Assembly (NCBI RefSeq): GCF_009905375.1
Contig: NC_133650.1
Span: forward strand, 143,600,476 to 143,664,475
Length of the DNA stretch: 64,000 bases
Source: Apium graveolens
Taxonomy: Eukaryota > Streptophyta > Magnoliopsida > Apiales > Apiaceae
Reading direction: 5' to 3'
Shown here: in pieces, positions 46,734-59,141 of the stretch
How the letters are laid out: each line of letters begins with the position of its first letter
How positions within the stretch are numbered: position 1 is the stretch's first letter
Notes under the pieces: generated by a model
Told to the model about the DNA's origin: nothing
The model's input: only the letters and a program-made list of their open reading frames with translations
Database searches by the model: none
Position numbers and translations under genes: made by a program

Positions 46734-49007
46734 TTAGACCTTCTTCGGAACCCAAGCTTGGCTGGGTCCGGCATACTTGTAAAATTGGCCTTTATCAGGC
46801 AAAACAACATTCTTAATTTTAATATTCTCAACGTTCTCAATGACTGAACATTTGACCTTGTGAACAGCCTTGACAAATTTCTGTTTAGGCTTAGGCACAA
46901 ATGTCTCCTTTCTAGCTTTAGGAGGACTAGCAGTCTTAGACCTATCATGCTTTCTATTATTCATATGCTGACGAGGAGTAGTCTTATCATTAGAAACATG
47001 CTTACCATTAAAATAAGCAAACATCAGATTAAAAGCACAAGACATACAATCAGGAACACCACATGCTTTATGAGAGGGATTAACAATAGGCAACTTATGC
47101 ATGGTAGACATGGCATTTGTGTTATCCAACTCATGTGTGTCTGAGTTAGTCTCAGTTGTTTTCACAACCTTGACTGGAACTTTTGACACACTTGACTTGG
47201 AGACAGCTTTCTCATTAGCATTATCTTCAGCACGGATTTCTTCTTGAATAATAAATGAGGTCTCATCAAATGGTTCAGCAATTGATTCTTTGTAGAGGGG
47301 TTCATCAACACCCTTAAGCATATATGGTACTTCCCTGCCTTTAGCACAAACATGAGGAAGGGAGTTTATGCCTAATTTTCTAATAGCAGCATTGTAATCA
47401 TAACCTATACCAGATGTTTGATTAACAGCTTGCTTATTGTAAAACTCTTTGGACTTCGAACAAGAATTAAAGTAAGCTTTAACCTTAGCCTCAAGACCGG
47501 TGATCTTGTCTTTGAGAATAGTTTCAAGTTGTCTATAACAGTCAACTCTATTCTCTAGAAAAGATACTTGTTCTTTTAATTTATCTTGATTAATGTGCAC
47601 CAGTCTTAATTCATTGACCTCTTTCTCAAGGTCTTTGATTTGTTGATTTAACAATTCATTATCACGACGAGCACAATCTAAGGAACCTCCTAGATGATAA
47701 ACTAATTCAGCATCAGTAAATTTTACCTCTTTTCTTGACGATGAGGTGTTTGCATCACTAGCCATGAGAGCAAGATTCCCAACTTCTTCATCTTCACTGT
47801 CAGTATCATCCCAGCTTCTTCCCTTTGCCAGGTAAGCCCTTTCAGATTTACTCTTTTGATTAGAATCGTAAGAGTTCTTCCTTGCTTGTTTTGGCTTCCT
47901 GCATTCTGTGGCAAAGTGTCCCAACTCATTGCAGTTGAAGCATCGAATGGTGCTTCGATCAACCATCCCTGTTTTATACCCACCACTGCTGGTGTTAGAG
48001 GATGAAGATCCACCTTTCTGGAACCTGTTGTAGTTGGACTTGTACTTGAACTTGGGATTCCTTTTGAATCTGACATTTGAGAATCTCTTGACAATCAGGG
48101 CCATTGACTCATCCTCCAATTGCTCCAGCTCTTCCAAGGAATAATAATCATCTCCTGATTGATTTGTAGTAGGAGAATCAAATTCTGCTACTATCACATT
48201 ATCTTCAACCTTGGAAGACTGTATCATTCTTTCTGACTGTTGAGATTGTTGTTGATATTGTGGTTGTTGTTGTTGTTCATCAGCTACTAGAGCAGTAGAC
48301 GTGCTGACCACTCTTCCTTTCCCGTAAACTTCCTTCTGCTGAATCTGCTCCAACTCATAAGTCTTTAACACACCATAGAGCCTTTCCAAAGAAATCTCAC
48401 TCAGATCTCTTGCTTCTCTTATGGCAGTGATTCTATGTTCAAGATGAGTTGGCAGTGTTAAAAGGAACTTTTTGTTGACCTCCCTGATGGAATAGTATTT
48501 ACCATTACTGTTCAGGTTGTTGATCAATGCATTGTACTTCTCAAACACTTCAGTGATTCCTTCCCCTGGATTGGATTTAAAGTATTCATACTCAGAGGTT
48601 AGGATTTCTACCTTGTTCTCCCTAACTTCCTCTGTGCCTTCATTAATAATCTCAATAGTTTCCCATATATGTTTGGAATCTTTACAATTTATCACATGTC
48701 TATTCATCAAGGGATTAAGGGAATCTACTAAAATTAATTGAAGGCTAGCATCCAGGGAGGCTTCTTCTATTTCAGCAGGAGAGAAATCCTCAGGATCTTT
48801 CACATAAATTCTCGCTTTGGTGATCACCACATCATTTTCTATTACCTCTGGTTCAATAACCATAGGAATTTTTGGACCCTTCTTTAACACTTGCAAATAT
48901 TTGGGATTAGCAACTTGTAAAAACAGTAGCATCTTCTTCTTCCACATAACATAATTTTCTTTATCGAAAAGTGGAATTTTAACGGTTCCAACTTTTTGTG
49001 TAGTCAT
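46734..49007 (-). CDS. gag: Intact Gag of element C (757 aa)
   Basis: The only full-length gag in the window. N-terminal copia Gag domain (ENYVMWKKKMLLFL), Gln-rich region, one zinc knuckle CFNCNELGHFATEC (~356-369), acidic SWDDTDSEDEE, coiled coil (NELLNQQIKDLEKEVNELRL, ~447-466 onward), CGVPDCMSC and a Lys-rich tail ending WVPKKV. The ATG lies 84 bp downstream of the primer site. It could supply Gag in trans to defective relatives; whether it is transcribed is unknown. Confidence 0.93.
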   Translation of the reverse strand: MTTQKVGTVKIPLFDKENYVMWKKKMLLFLQVANPKYLQVLKKGPKIPMVIEPEVIENDVVITKARIYVKDPEDFSPAEIEEASLDASLQLILVDSLNPLMNRHVINCKDSKHIWETIEIINEGTEEVRENKVEILTSEYEYFKSNPGEGITEVFEKYNALINNLNSNGKYYSIREVNKKFLLTLPTHLEHRITAIREARDLSEISLERLYGVLKTYELEQIQQKEVYGKGRVVSTSTALVADEQQQQPQYQQQSQQSERMIQSSKVEDNVIVAEFDSPTTNQSGDDYYSLEELEQLEDESMALIVKRFSNVRFKRNPKFKYKSNYNRFQKGGSSSSNTSSGGYKTGMVDRSTIRCFNCNELGHFATECRKPKQARKNSYDSNQKSKSERAYLAKGRSWDDTDSEDEEVGNLALMASDANTSSSRKEVKFTDAELVYHLGGSLDCARRDNELLNQQIKDLEKEVNELRLVHINQDKLKEQVSFLENRVDCYRQLETILKDKITGLEAKVKAYFNSCSKSKEFYNKQAVNQTSGIGYDYNAAIRKLGINSLPHVCAKGREVPYMLKGVDEPLYKESIAEPFDETSFIIQEEIRAEDNANEKAVSKSSVSKVPVKVVKTTETNSDTHELDNTNAMSTMHKLPIVNPSHKACGVPDCMSCAFNLMFAYFNGKHVSNDKTTPRQHMNNRKHDRSKTASPPKARKETFVPKPKQKFVKAVHKVKCSVIENVENIKIKNVVLPDKGQFYKYAGPSQAWVPKKV

Positions 49008-49090
49008 TATGAATTTTTTGAGTGAATAAAAAATTCAAGAAGTGAAAGAAACACAAAAGTCTAGGATCTAGATTTGTACGTTAATCAGAA

Positions 49091-49103
49091 GGCTCTGATA
49101 CCA
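49091..49103 (-). other. Primer binding site of element C
   Basis: The minus strand reads TGGTATCAGAGCC, two bases inside the LTR boundary at 49106. Confidence 0.92.
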
Positions 49104-49105
49104 AT

Positions 49106-50447
49106 TGTTAGGTCCTAATTTGTTTGTAGAAGGGGGGGTTGAATGCAAACAATACCGTTTAAACGAATAAAATGCGGAATAAAAATGTGAAACAAAATTC
49201 AAGTTAAATAAAACTTTTATTAAACTTGAAAGGTGTTACAACTACGGTATCGGTTACAAGGGATTAATCTCAAATCAATTATTACAAATCTAGAATAAAT
49301 TTGACATGAACTTTTTCTATTTTTGCAATTAAAAGATCAAATGCTAAATGCGATTTGAGATTAAGTTCTAGGGATTTTAATCCGCTAGATTGATACACAA
49401 GAACAAGATAAATAATTCTAGTGGATTGGATTTAACTTTTCAATCTAGAATTTTGATCTTGAATAAAGCAGATGAAAAATAAAATGTTGTGCCTTTGTTT
49501 TCTGCTGTGTTCTTGACTTGTGTGTTCTGTTGAATTATTTTGCATGAATGTCTTCTGCTGCTTCTTTTAATCCAATCAGTCGAGTAGAATGTATTGGCAT
49601 GACAATCTCTTTGAGCTGGCAAGACAATCAGAATGAACTAGCAAGACTTTCGGTATGACTATCAATTGTCATACTGATTGTCATAGTAGTTCAAAATCAG
49701 ATTGTCTTACTGAATTAATAATAGATTTTAATGTAATAAAAAATCTGATAAGACAATCCTTTTGAATTAGCATGACTTTCGGTATGACTATTGATTGTCA
49801 TACTGATTGTCATACTAATACAATCAGTTGACTTAAGGAATTAATAACAGATTTTAAATCAATTAAAATCCTGAAAAACCTTAATATTAATTCTGAATTA
49901 ATTAAACAATTAATTCAATTAATCAATAAATTAATCTTTGCATATATAATTCATTTTATTAATTAAATTATATGACTTAATTAATTAATAGAGAATTAAT
50001 ACTAATCTTGAGCAGCATCCATTCTTCTGAGTATCTTCTGAAAATCACTGAAATTATGAATCAATTCCACCACTTCAATGTTGACACTCGATGTACTGTC
50101 TGGTTCATGAGTGACTAACTTCCGTGACGTTTCTTCATGCCTTGACCTTGATACTCTGGATTTTCTTCAGATTAAATCCTTGTAATTAATTGATACCCTG
50201 ACGAGATCTCTATCACTTGGTTAAATCCACAATCTTGATTTATATCACTGAGGCTTGATCAATTTCTTGAGCTTCTTCTAGTGAATTAAGTCTTCAAGTC
50301 TGTAGATGAATAATGTTTCTTAACCCTTTAACAGATGTTACTTAGTGAGATCTCTCTGACAATAGATCCACTATTTACTTATTACATTCTTATTTGAGTT
50401 GAGTTAAATCCTCGAATATACAAATAGGCTATGCCATATGCCTTTCA
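49106..50447 (-). repeat. 5' LTR of element C (1342 bp)
   Basis: Pairs with 40562-41906; only scattered substitutions are visible. Palindromic blocks at about 49645-49690 and 49770-49815. Confidence 0.93.
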
Positions 50448-51129
50448 ATATCAAATCAACATTTGAGCATGGCCACACATTTCATAGTCTAGCTCACATA
50501 AGAGGCCAATAATATGACTCCTAAAATAGGATGGTTAAATCCCATCTAGATCATTCATATTTCTAATACGATTCATAATATACCCAATGTCCACTTTTAT
50601 CATTACCCGGTCAATGATAACTTTTAATGGAATCAATGTATATTAATTCTCATACAGAAATGTAATGACTTCAAGTCTAAGGACCATTACATCATTATCA
50701 CTGTGAGAATTACTTATGACACAACAGGCATGTAGAATCTCACATTAGGTCTGTCCAACACCATGTACATATACATCTGCCTGTGTTTTTGACTTTAGTA
50801 TCGCTATACCTATGATCAATGAGGTGTGATCATCAGTCAACAAACACACCAGTCTTAATGCATTATTATTGTCCCTTAATAATAATACTCGACTAGGGAC
50901 CTTTAGGAATATTGATACTATTCTCATAATCTCATTTCTAAGTCACATACTTAGAGATATAGAATTGCATATCATATTCCAATGATATTTATTAATCTAA
51001 CATTTATATCACAGTTAATTAAAAATTAATAAATTATATAGGGAATAATCGATAGAACATAAACATTAATAATCCTAATATCTTAAACTAAAACATCATA
51101 ATGTTATATCTAGGGCACAAATACTAACA
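50448..51129 (-). repeat. Copia D 3' LTR, right segment
   Basis: Continues the LTR begun at 39678 and ends GGGCACAAATACTAACA. The minus strand has CAAGTGGGAGAT (polypurine tract, 51141-51130) immediately before it. Whole LTR ~1.56 kb without element C. The ORF at 50745-50927 lies in the LTR. Confidence 0.75.
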
Positions 51130-51430
51130 ATCTCCCACTTGTACTAGAGCCAAGCAGCCATGTATCTAATACTCATGGAACTAGTATGACCATCATACTT
51201 TTGCTGCGACAAAGCCTTAGTCAGTGGGTCTGCAACACTATCATTACTATGCACTTTACATTTATATCTCTTTAATCATTAATCTAATTAATAAGGTGAT
51301 ATTGCCTAAGGACATGCCTAAATAGTCTTCATGGCTGTTTCAAAAAAATATCAATATATTCGGCTTCCATAGAATCATCAATGTTCTTGCTGTGAACTAT
51401 TCAAGCTAACATCAATTATATTTAGACAAA
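51130..51430 (-). pseudogene. pol: Copia D pol remnant: C-terminal end of RNase H
   Basis: The minus strand encodes VHSNDSVADPLTKALSQQ and KYDGHTSSMSIRYM, the closing motif of copia RNase H, then the polypurine tract. Farther upstream only a degraded DSMEAEYI is seen (~51370). D belongs to a different copia family from A/F, B/C and E. Confidence 0.75.
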
Positions 51431-51439
51431 ACACAAAAC

Positions 51440-53694
51440 ATACATAAACTCGTAATCATCCTTGTCTGTCCAAATCATGGGACTTTCAAATATTTCATTT
51501 CTTTGCATTTCTGAATTATTCATAATTTTTGGGAAAGTTTGGCATATATTTTATATTTATTTGAAATAAAAAAATTAAAAATTATTCCCCATAAATTATT
51601 AATTAAGGGCCAAATAATTTTATTAAGAGATATAATCAGGGCCTAAATTTTAATTAGGGGTATTATTCTGTAATTATAAATAACCTAATTTTTATTAATT
51701 AATTATAAAAAAATCAGAAAAAATCAGAAAAATAGTAAAATTCTCTGCAGAATTGGGGATTAGAGTTCTTGGAAATCTGAGAATCAATCAGTGATTTTGG
51801 GAGTTTCTGGAATCCAAATACTATCATGCAAGTACTCAAATTGAAGGATTTGAACTGCTCTATCTGATTATGTGATCAATTTCATGTTTTGATTCATGGA
51901 TTTTCGATTTGTGATTCTAGGGTTCTTCACTGAATTATGGCTTTTTGATCCTAGGGTTATTTGATGAAATTGATGGTTTGAATAGCTTTATATGATTGTT
52001 TATAATCGATTTACATCATTAATTTCATCAAACGATAGTTATAATTGATAGTTCAATTTCTAGGGTTTATGTGATTTTTTGTTCAATCGTTTTTTCACTT
52101 AGAGGAATCTGAGATATATTTGAGTATAGGGGTTAGATTGTACTAGTTCATAGCTTTATTTTGACATATTAAACTTGTGATTTCATGTACAAATAAGAAA
52201 AATTGATAGTTGCCTGGAATTGGTTTTGATTTCACCGGAGAAATCGATACAAGTGTTATTGGACTTAGTGATGATTGAATTGAGTTTAGAATGATGTTTG
52301 CAGTCGAAACCCCGTAAAAATTGATCCAAACGATACACGAATTGATCAGAAATTGAGTTTGACGGAATCTGGGGAGATTCGTCGGAGATGGGCGACTTTT
52401 CGCCGGAGACGACGATACACCTATCGTCTGTTGCTGTCAAATAGGAGGTTGGGCTGTTATGTCTATTTCAGATGAAATTGATACAAAATCGAAGCAAAAC
52501 AGAGTTGAATGGAGGGTGATTGGGCTTGCCGGATCTTGAAGAAACTCACCGGAGTCCGACGCGTTCTTCAGGATTCCGGAGACCCGAAACCCGAATCAAA
52601 ACCCAGAAAAAACTCTATTTTGATCCATTCTGACCCAAATTTTATTTTTCAAATCTGTTTTTGGATTTTATTTTTACTTTTATTTTTAAAAATTCTAAAA
52701 ATCAGTTTTATTTATTCAAATAAATTGATTATTTAATTTAATTATTTAATTTTAAAAATAAATCTGAATTATTTTCCAAAATTCAAAAAAGTATTTATTT
52801 ATTTATTATTTATTATGTATTTATTATTTATATAAATTGATCAATTATTTTAATAATTAATTAGTTTATTTAAATAATTTATTTTAAATTCCAAAAGTTA
52901 TGGAAAAAATATTTTTAATTATGATTTTTCCTAAAAAATATTTAAAAATATAATTAGTATTTAACTAATTTGAATAATTAATTATTTTGAATAATAATGG
53001 AATTATTCTTATTAATCGAATATTAATTGAATTATTATTCATTTTAAATGAAACGAGTCCTAAATTTAGAAAAATAATATATTTCCGATAAAAAATAGTT
53101 TTAAAATCTTAATTTTTTTCAAAAACGAGTCAGCTTTCGATATTTATTTATTTATGGACCCGATTCATTAGGAGTACAAGTCTAATAAATTCTAAAAAAT
53201 TAGGAAATGAGTTATATATTATTTAATAATGGGAGTAATGATTCAATTTCAACTCTAAAAATATTTCAAAGCCTAGAGTGACTATTTGACTTATGTGCTA
53301 TATGATTTATGTGGTTAGTCGAGTCTTAATTGCTAGTTAATTATTATACGAGTCAGTTATGATCGTTCGGGTAAACGATAAGGGTTGCGTGGATTCGAAT
53401 TGATACACGATTAAGGTATAAGTCAATTAAATTAGTATCTTTCCTTGATAGATACGAATCCAGCGAGGCAGTTCAGGCCAATGATAGAGAATTGTGATAG
53501 ACTTGGGGTAGATCGCATACCATGCAAGTTTCTCCCCTATTCTAAATTCAGAATAGTGAATTACTATGCTTAGTTCTATATTTGATTCAAATTCTTGATA
53601 CACTAAATATTGATAACCTTTGTTCATATTCACTGAAACACAATTATTGTTATTTGGTCATTCTTTTACCTTACTTCTGATTACCCTTGATACG
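51440..53694 (+). repeat. Gypsy-LTR-like remnant
   Basis: Non-coding. Structure resembles the solo LTR at 14304: an A+T-rich start, a CCGGAG/CGCCGG-rich block (52340-52570), then a long A+T-rich part and a segment rich in gaatccagcgaggcagttc. Neither LTR terminus nor primer site can be fixed, and it stops abruptly at the truncated end of element F. The frames at 52183-52440 and 52509-52736 show no domain and are probably chance. Confidence 0.45.
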
Positions 53695-56600
53695 TTCTAG
53701 AATGATTAAATGGATTAGCCACTATAGATATAGCACTAGTATTGTCACACATGATAGGAATTTTGTGTAACACTAGGTTATAATCCATTAGCTGATTTCT
53801 AATCCAAAGCACCTGAGCACAATAACATCCTGCAGCTATGTATTCAGCCTCTGCTGTAGAAGTTCATACAAATTGTTATGTCTTGCTATACCAAGATACA
53901 AGTATTTGACCAAGAAATTGATAGCTTCCACTAGTACTCTTTCTTTCAACCCTACATCCAGCAAAATCTGCATCTGTATAACCAACAGCTTCAAAACCAG
54001 TTCCCTTAGGATACCATAATCCCAAGTTTGGAGTCCCCTTCAAATATCTGAAAATCCTCTTCATAACCATCAAATGTGATTCTTTTGGATTGGCTTGAAA
54101 TCTTGCACATAGACATGTTATAAACATGATGTCTGGTCTACTTACAGTTAAGTAAAGCATTAATCCAATCATTCCTCTATATCTTGAAATATCTACACTC
54201 TTGCCTTTTCTATCTTCATCCAACTTTGTTGCTGTAGACATAGGTGTAGAAGCAGGTGAATAATCAACCATACCAAACTTTTTCAATAAGTCCTTGACAT
54301 ACTTAATTTGGATGATGAAGATCCCATCACTTCTTTGACTGACTTGTAGTCCAAGAAAGTAACTTAATTCCCTCATCATACTCATTTCATATTCACTCTG
54401 CATAAGCTTAGAAAATCTTTGGCAAAGCTTTTCATTTGTAGAACTAAAGATGATATCATCCACATAGATCTGAACTAGGATCATATATTCCCCATATTTC
54501 TTGTAGAAGAGAGTCTTGTCTATAGTACCTCTAGGAATTCTGACAATGTATAATACCAAGCTCTAGGATCCTGCTTTGTTCTATATAGATCCTTGAGTAA
54601 CTTATACACAAAATTTGGAAATTCTGGATCTTCAAATCCAGGTGGTTGTTACACATAAACTTTGTCTTCTAGCTCACCATTCAGGAAGGCACTCTTGACA
54701 TCCATTTGATACACTTTAAAATATGAATGTGCAGCAAATGCTAGAAAAATTCTTATTGCTTCAAGTCTTGCAACTGGAGCAAAAGTTTCATCATAATCAA
54801 TTCCTTCTTCTTGTGAGTAGCCTTTTGCAACCAACCTTACCTTGTTTCTGGTAACTATACCATTTTTATCCATCTTGTTCCTGAACACCCATTTTGTTCC
54901 AACAATGCTTCTATTTCTTGGTGTAGGAACTAACTCCCAAACTTTGTTCCTTACAAACTGATTGAGCTCCTCTTGCATTGCAAATAATCAATCACGATCT
55001 ATTAGAGCTTCTTCAGTTTTCTTGGGTTCTAATTGAGAAAATAGCATGCATGTAGGCACTCATTAGCAGTTGCACTTCTAGTCCTCACACCAGTAGTAGG
55101 ATCACCAATGATTGCTTCTCTAGTGTGACTTTTTTCCCACTTCCTTGTATGAGTTTGTTGACTTGTGCCTTCGTCATTCTCTTCATTATTGGTATGACTG
55201 TTAGATCCTTCTTCTCTTTCTCCCCCCTGAGTTTGTACTATCAAATTCAGGTGTTTGAGATGAGCTTCCATTCCCATGATTTTCCTGTTCAGTAGTCTCT
55301 TCATTCAACATTTGTTGTGCATTGACTTCATCTTCACCATCAGAATCACTATCAATATGAGATTTTCAAATGCAAGGGGTTCAGCTTCATTTTCATTAAG
55401 GCATTCCAAGTCCGGACACTTGTCATCATCAAAAGTCACATATGTGTTTTCCATAATCTTTTTTTGATCTATCACTTAGACCATGTAGGTCGTTCTCTCC
55501 AATGAATATCCCAGAAAAATTGCTTTCAAATTTTCCCACATATTCAGAGTTGTCTTTCAAAATGTAACACTTGCTTCCAAACACATGAAGATTCTTTACA
55601 GTAGGCTTTCTTTTAGACATGATTGAGTATGGTGATTTGCCATGTGCCTTGTTAATGAGATATATGTTCAGAGTATAACATGCAGTGTTAACAGCCTCTT
55701 CCCGGAAACTTGTTGACAACTTGGCATCTTGCAGCATTGTTCTAGTAGCATCAACTAATGTTCTGTTCTTTCTTTCAACTACTCCGTTTTGTTGAGGTGT
55801 TCTAGCATCTGAGAATTCTTGAACAATGCCCTTACTTTTGCAGAATTCACTCAATGTTGCAATTCTGAATTCTATCGATTATCACTTCTCAACCTTTTTA
55901 CACAATTGTGAGCTTTAGCCTATTTTTCTATCTTCTTGATGTGCTCAATTATGATGTGTGGAGTTTCATCGTTAGAGTGCATGAACTCTACCCAAGTGTA
56001 TCTTAAGAAATCATCCACCATCACAAGTGCATATTAGTTCCTTGAAATTGATAAGACATTTACTGGCCCAAACAAGTCCACGTGAATAAGTTGCAATAGT
56101 GCACTTATAGAATTCACAGTTTTTGACTTGTGACTTGATCTTTTCATTTTTCCTTTTTGACAAGCTTCATAAACTTCAACTTGAGCAAACTCCAGTTTAG
56201 GTATGTCTCTTACTAACTCTTTTTTGGCCAAGGTGTTAATTGCCTTGAAATTCAAGTGAGACAACTTCTTATGCCATAACTTGCTTTGTTCTTCTGATGC
56301 CTTCGTATAGAAGCAACAAATTCCATCCTTATTTTTTAAGTCCAAGTCTTCAAAAAACAAGCTTCCTTTTTTTGCTCCTTTTAGAGCAACTTCACCAGTT
56401 TTCTTGCTGATAAAAGTTCATTCTTCTTTGTTGAATAAGACTTCAAAACCTTTATCTGCAAATTGGCTAACACTGAGAAGATTCACTTCAAGACCAGCTA
56501 CCAGTTCTACTTCATCAATGTTAACATTTTCAGAAACAATCTTGCCATATCCCATTATGAATCCTTTGACGTTGTCTCCAAAGGTCACCAAAGGGTCATC

Positions 56601-56709
56601 CATCTCCTCAAATTATGATAGCAGGGCCTTATCACCTGTCATATGTCTGGAACACCCACTGTCAATGATCCATATAACTTTTTTCACTTTGCCCTGCACA
56701 CAATGAGTT
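53695..56709 (-). pseudogene. pol: Pol of element F, multiple stops and truncation
   Basis: Minus strand motifs: protease IWIIDSGCSRHMTGDKALLS (~56685-56625, followed by a stop), VTFGDNVKGF, LWHKKLSHLNFKAIN, integrase [29 protein letters not shown], [61 protein letters not shown], and RNase H GYTDADFAGCRVERKSTSGS. Frameshifts occur near 55430 and 54560-54650, and stops are frequent. The last ~60 residues of RNase H are missing. Confidence 0.9.
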
Positions 56710-59090
56710 TTAAGTGTGTTTAGCAACCCAAGCAGTGTTGGGTACTTTCTTCTTGTTAACTGATTTAGCTGAAGTAGAATGAGTTGTTTCAGAAAAAATA
56801 GAATTCAATGACTGTTGTGCATTTTCCCTATCTAATGTAGACCCAATTTTTATTTCTTTAAGGTCTACTCTCAGTTTGTGGCAACTCTTCATCACTTTCA
56901 AGTTGCAAGGGATATAGTCAAGATGGTCACAAAATAAGTAGGGATCATTTGCATCTGCTTCATTGTACTTGCATGCTCCTTCAGCTAGATTGTTAACAAC
57001 CTTTTTACAAAGGTGAGTTAGATGATTTACAGAGCCACATTTTTCACACTTCTTTCTTGGAGCATCTGCAACATAAGCAAAATTATTGCTTTTGTTTATC
57101 CCAATTTTCCTATTTCTATTTTTCTTCTTCTTTCTTGCATCTTCAGTCTTGATTTCTTTGACAGGTGTCTTGGAGCTTTGTTTATCCATGAGCTTCTCTT
57201 CAGCTTTGGAAGATGGAGTTGCTTCTACATTTTTCTTCTCTTTATCTTCATCAGCAATTTCTTGCTTGATAATTAACTCTTCCTCACTGAAATTTACTTC
57301 ACATGCCTTAAACATAGGTGAATCAACCTTTTTCAGGATGGTTGAAACATTTTCAGCTTCTGTTGCTTTCACTTTGTCACCTATATTCTTCTTCTTGATG
57401 TTCAAGGCATCATAATGAAGACCAATGGCAATGTTTACACATGTCTTATTTTTCTCATGGTACAGTCCAATTAACTCAGATGCATTCTTGAAGGATTTCA
57501 ATTTAACTTCATTCTTTTCCAGCTTCTCCCTTAGCACTGCTTTAATTTCACTTGCACAATTGAGCTTGTTCTTCAGATATGCATTTTCTTGTCTTACAGT
57601 TTCAAGCTCTACCAACAACAATTCAGTTTCTTGTTTCTCACTTTCAAGATTCACATTTATCTTTGTCAATCTGTTAACTTCTTCATTAGCAGCAACCATA
57701 CTTGTATGAATATGAAACATTTATGTGCTCATCTTTTCTAAAGTTTTCTTATATTGACTCACATTTAAATCAATGGTAGTGAGAGTTGGTACCTGTGATT
57801 TTGATGAGGATGATTCTCCTTGCTCCAAGGCCATTAAAGCATAGTTTCTAACTTCCTCATCTTCATCATTATCAGAATCATCCCAACTTTTTCCCTCTGC
57901 AATATAAGCTTTGCTTTGTTGTTTCTTCAGAAGAGCTTCATACTTTGCTTCCAGTTCAAGATAAGCTTTGTCTTTCTTTACTTTCTTGGGTTTCCTGCAT
58001 TCTGTAGTAAAATGGCCTAGTACATCACAGTTGAAGCACCTTATCTTTGATATGTCAACAGATCCAGTTTTGTAACCATTTTTGCTATCAGATGTGTACT
58101 TCCATTTTCCTTTCCAGCTGCGGTCTTTGTTGAAAGACTGTCCTTTACCCTTGAAGTATTTTGGCTTCTTTACTCTAATATTAGAGAATTTTCTAGCCAA
58201 ATAGGCCATTGACTGATCTAGCTCATCTAGTTCATCAAGAGTGTAGAACTCATCTTCTTTCGATTCCAGAATGACTTGTTCATGTGAATCATTTGTTCTT
58301 TGCTCACTTGGTGAGGCAACTGGAGTTTGAGATCTTGGCTCATCATTAGATGTTGGCTTTCATTTACAATTAAAACACGTGAGCCATCTATAACATGTCC
58401 TTGACCAGATCTCAATGATTTCCTTTGAATCATTTCTAGTTCATATATTTTAAGAATTCCATATAGAACTTTCAGTGTTATTCTGCTCAAGTCTCTCCCT
58501 TCCCTGATTGCTGAGATTTTCTATTCCAAATGATCGGGGAGAGTAAGCAAGAACTTTAAGTTCACTTCTTCAGCTTCATAGTATTTGTCATGGAGTTGCA
58601 AGTCATTTATCAGCTTCTTGAATCTTTCAAACACATCAGTTATATTTTCTTTTGGCTTGTCCATAAAACCCTCATATTGTGAAATCAATATCCTTCTTTG
58701 ATTAGATCTAACTTCCTAAGTTCCTTCACAGAGGATTTCAATCTTTTCCCAGATTTTCTTGGCAGTTTCACAGTTAACAATGTTGTTGTACATCACATTG
58801 TCAAGTAACTCTATCAATATTAGCTGCAAGCCACTATTCAGGGAAACTTTCTCCTTTTCAGGCTCAGTGTACTCAGAAGGGTCTTTTGGAGCATAATGAG
58901 CTGGAATGACCATATCACCATCTGTTGATTCTTCAACTCTAACCATAAGAGTGAAGGGCCCATTTTTAAGAATTTGAATATAGAGTGGATTGGCCATCCT
59001 GATAAACAACAACATTTTCTTTTTCCAAAGAGTGTAGTTAGCTTTATCAAATGTAGGAATTTTGATGTTACTGATCTTCTGTGTATTCAT
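56710..59090 (-). pseudogene. gag: Gag of element F with two zinc knuckles
   Basis: Starts MNTQKISNIKIPTFDKANY at 59090. Stops at 58716 (GT-stop-EVR), ~58536 and 57721-57723, with one frameshift near 58360. First zinc knuckle CFNCDVLGHFTTEC (~58045), acidic SWDDSDNDEDEE, a long coiled coil (57690-57480), then a second knuckle CEKCGSVNHLTHLC (~57045) that B and C lack. The C-terminus reads NTAWVAKHT-stop, analogous to QAWVPKKV in B. It is longer and more basic than the B/C Gag. Confidence 0.88.
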
Positions 59091-59127
59091 TCTTCCAAGA
59101 TCTTGAATCTGTTTACTTTCAGGTTTT

Positions 59128-59139
59128 GCTCTCATACCA
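59128..59139 (-). other. Primer binding site of element F
   Basis: The minus strand reads TGGTATGAGAGC, initiator Met tRNA type with one mismatch (C to G), two bases inside the LTR boundary at 59142. Confidence 0.85.
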
Positions 59140-59141
59140 CT

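Larger units (their letters stand above)
40562..50447 (-). mobile_element. Copia element C: second B-family copy, accessory gene deleted
   Basis: 9886 bp between TGTTAGGTCCC and CCTTTCA, minus strand. Order on that strand: 5' LTR (50447-49106), primer site, intact gag, pol with stops and a 110-bp deletion, hairpin region, first ~33 codons of the accessory gene, polypurine tract, 3' LTR. About 3.2 kb of accessory gene is gone. The flanks share ATAT (4 of 5 bases of a target duplication). It lies inverted relative to element B. Confidence 0.93.

Noticed and set aside
52183..52736. 85-aa and 75-aa frames considered as a host gene fragment
   Set aside because: They lie in a gypsy-LTR-like context, on opposite strands, with no domain or splice structure.
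57022..57709. Plus-strand Phe/Leu/Ser-rich frames (84-109 aa) looking like membrane proteins
   Set aside because: Antisense of the Lys/Glu-rich Gag coiled coil of element F; Lys/Glu codons read backwards give Phe/Leu/Ser.
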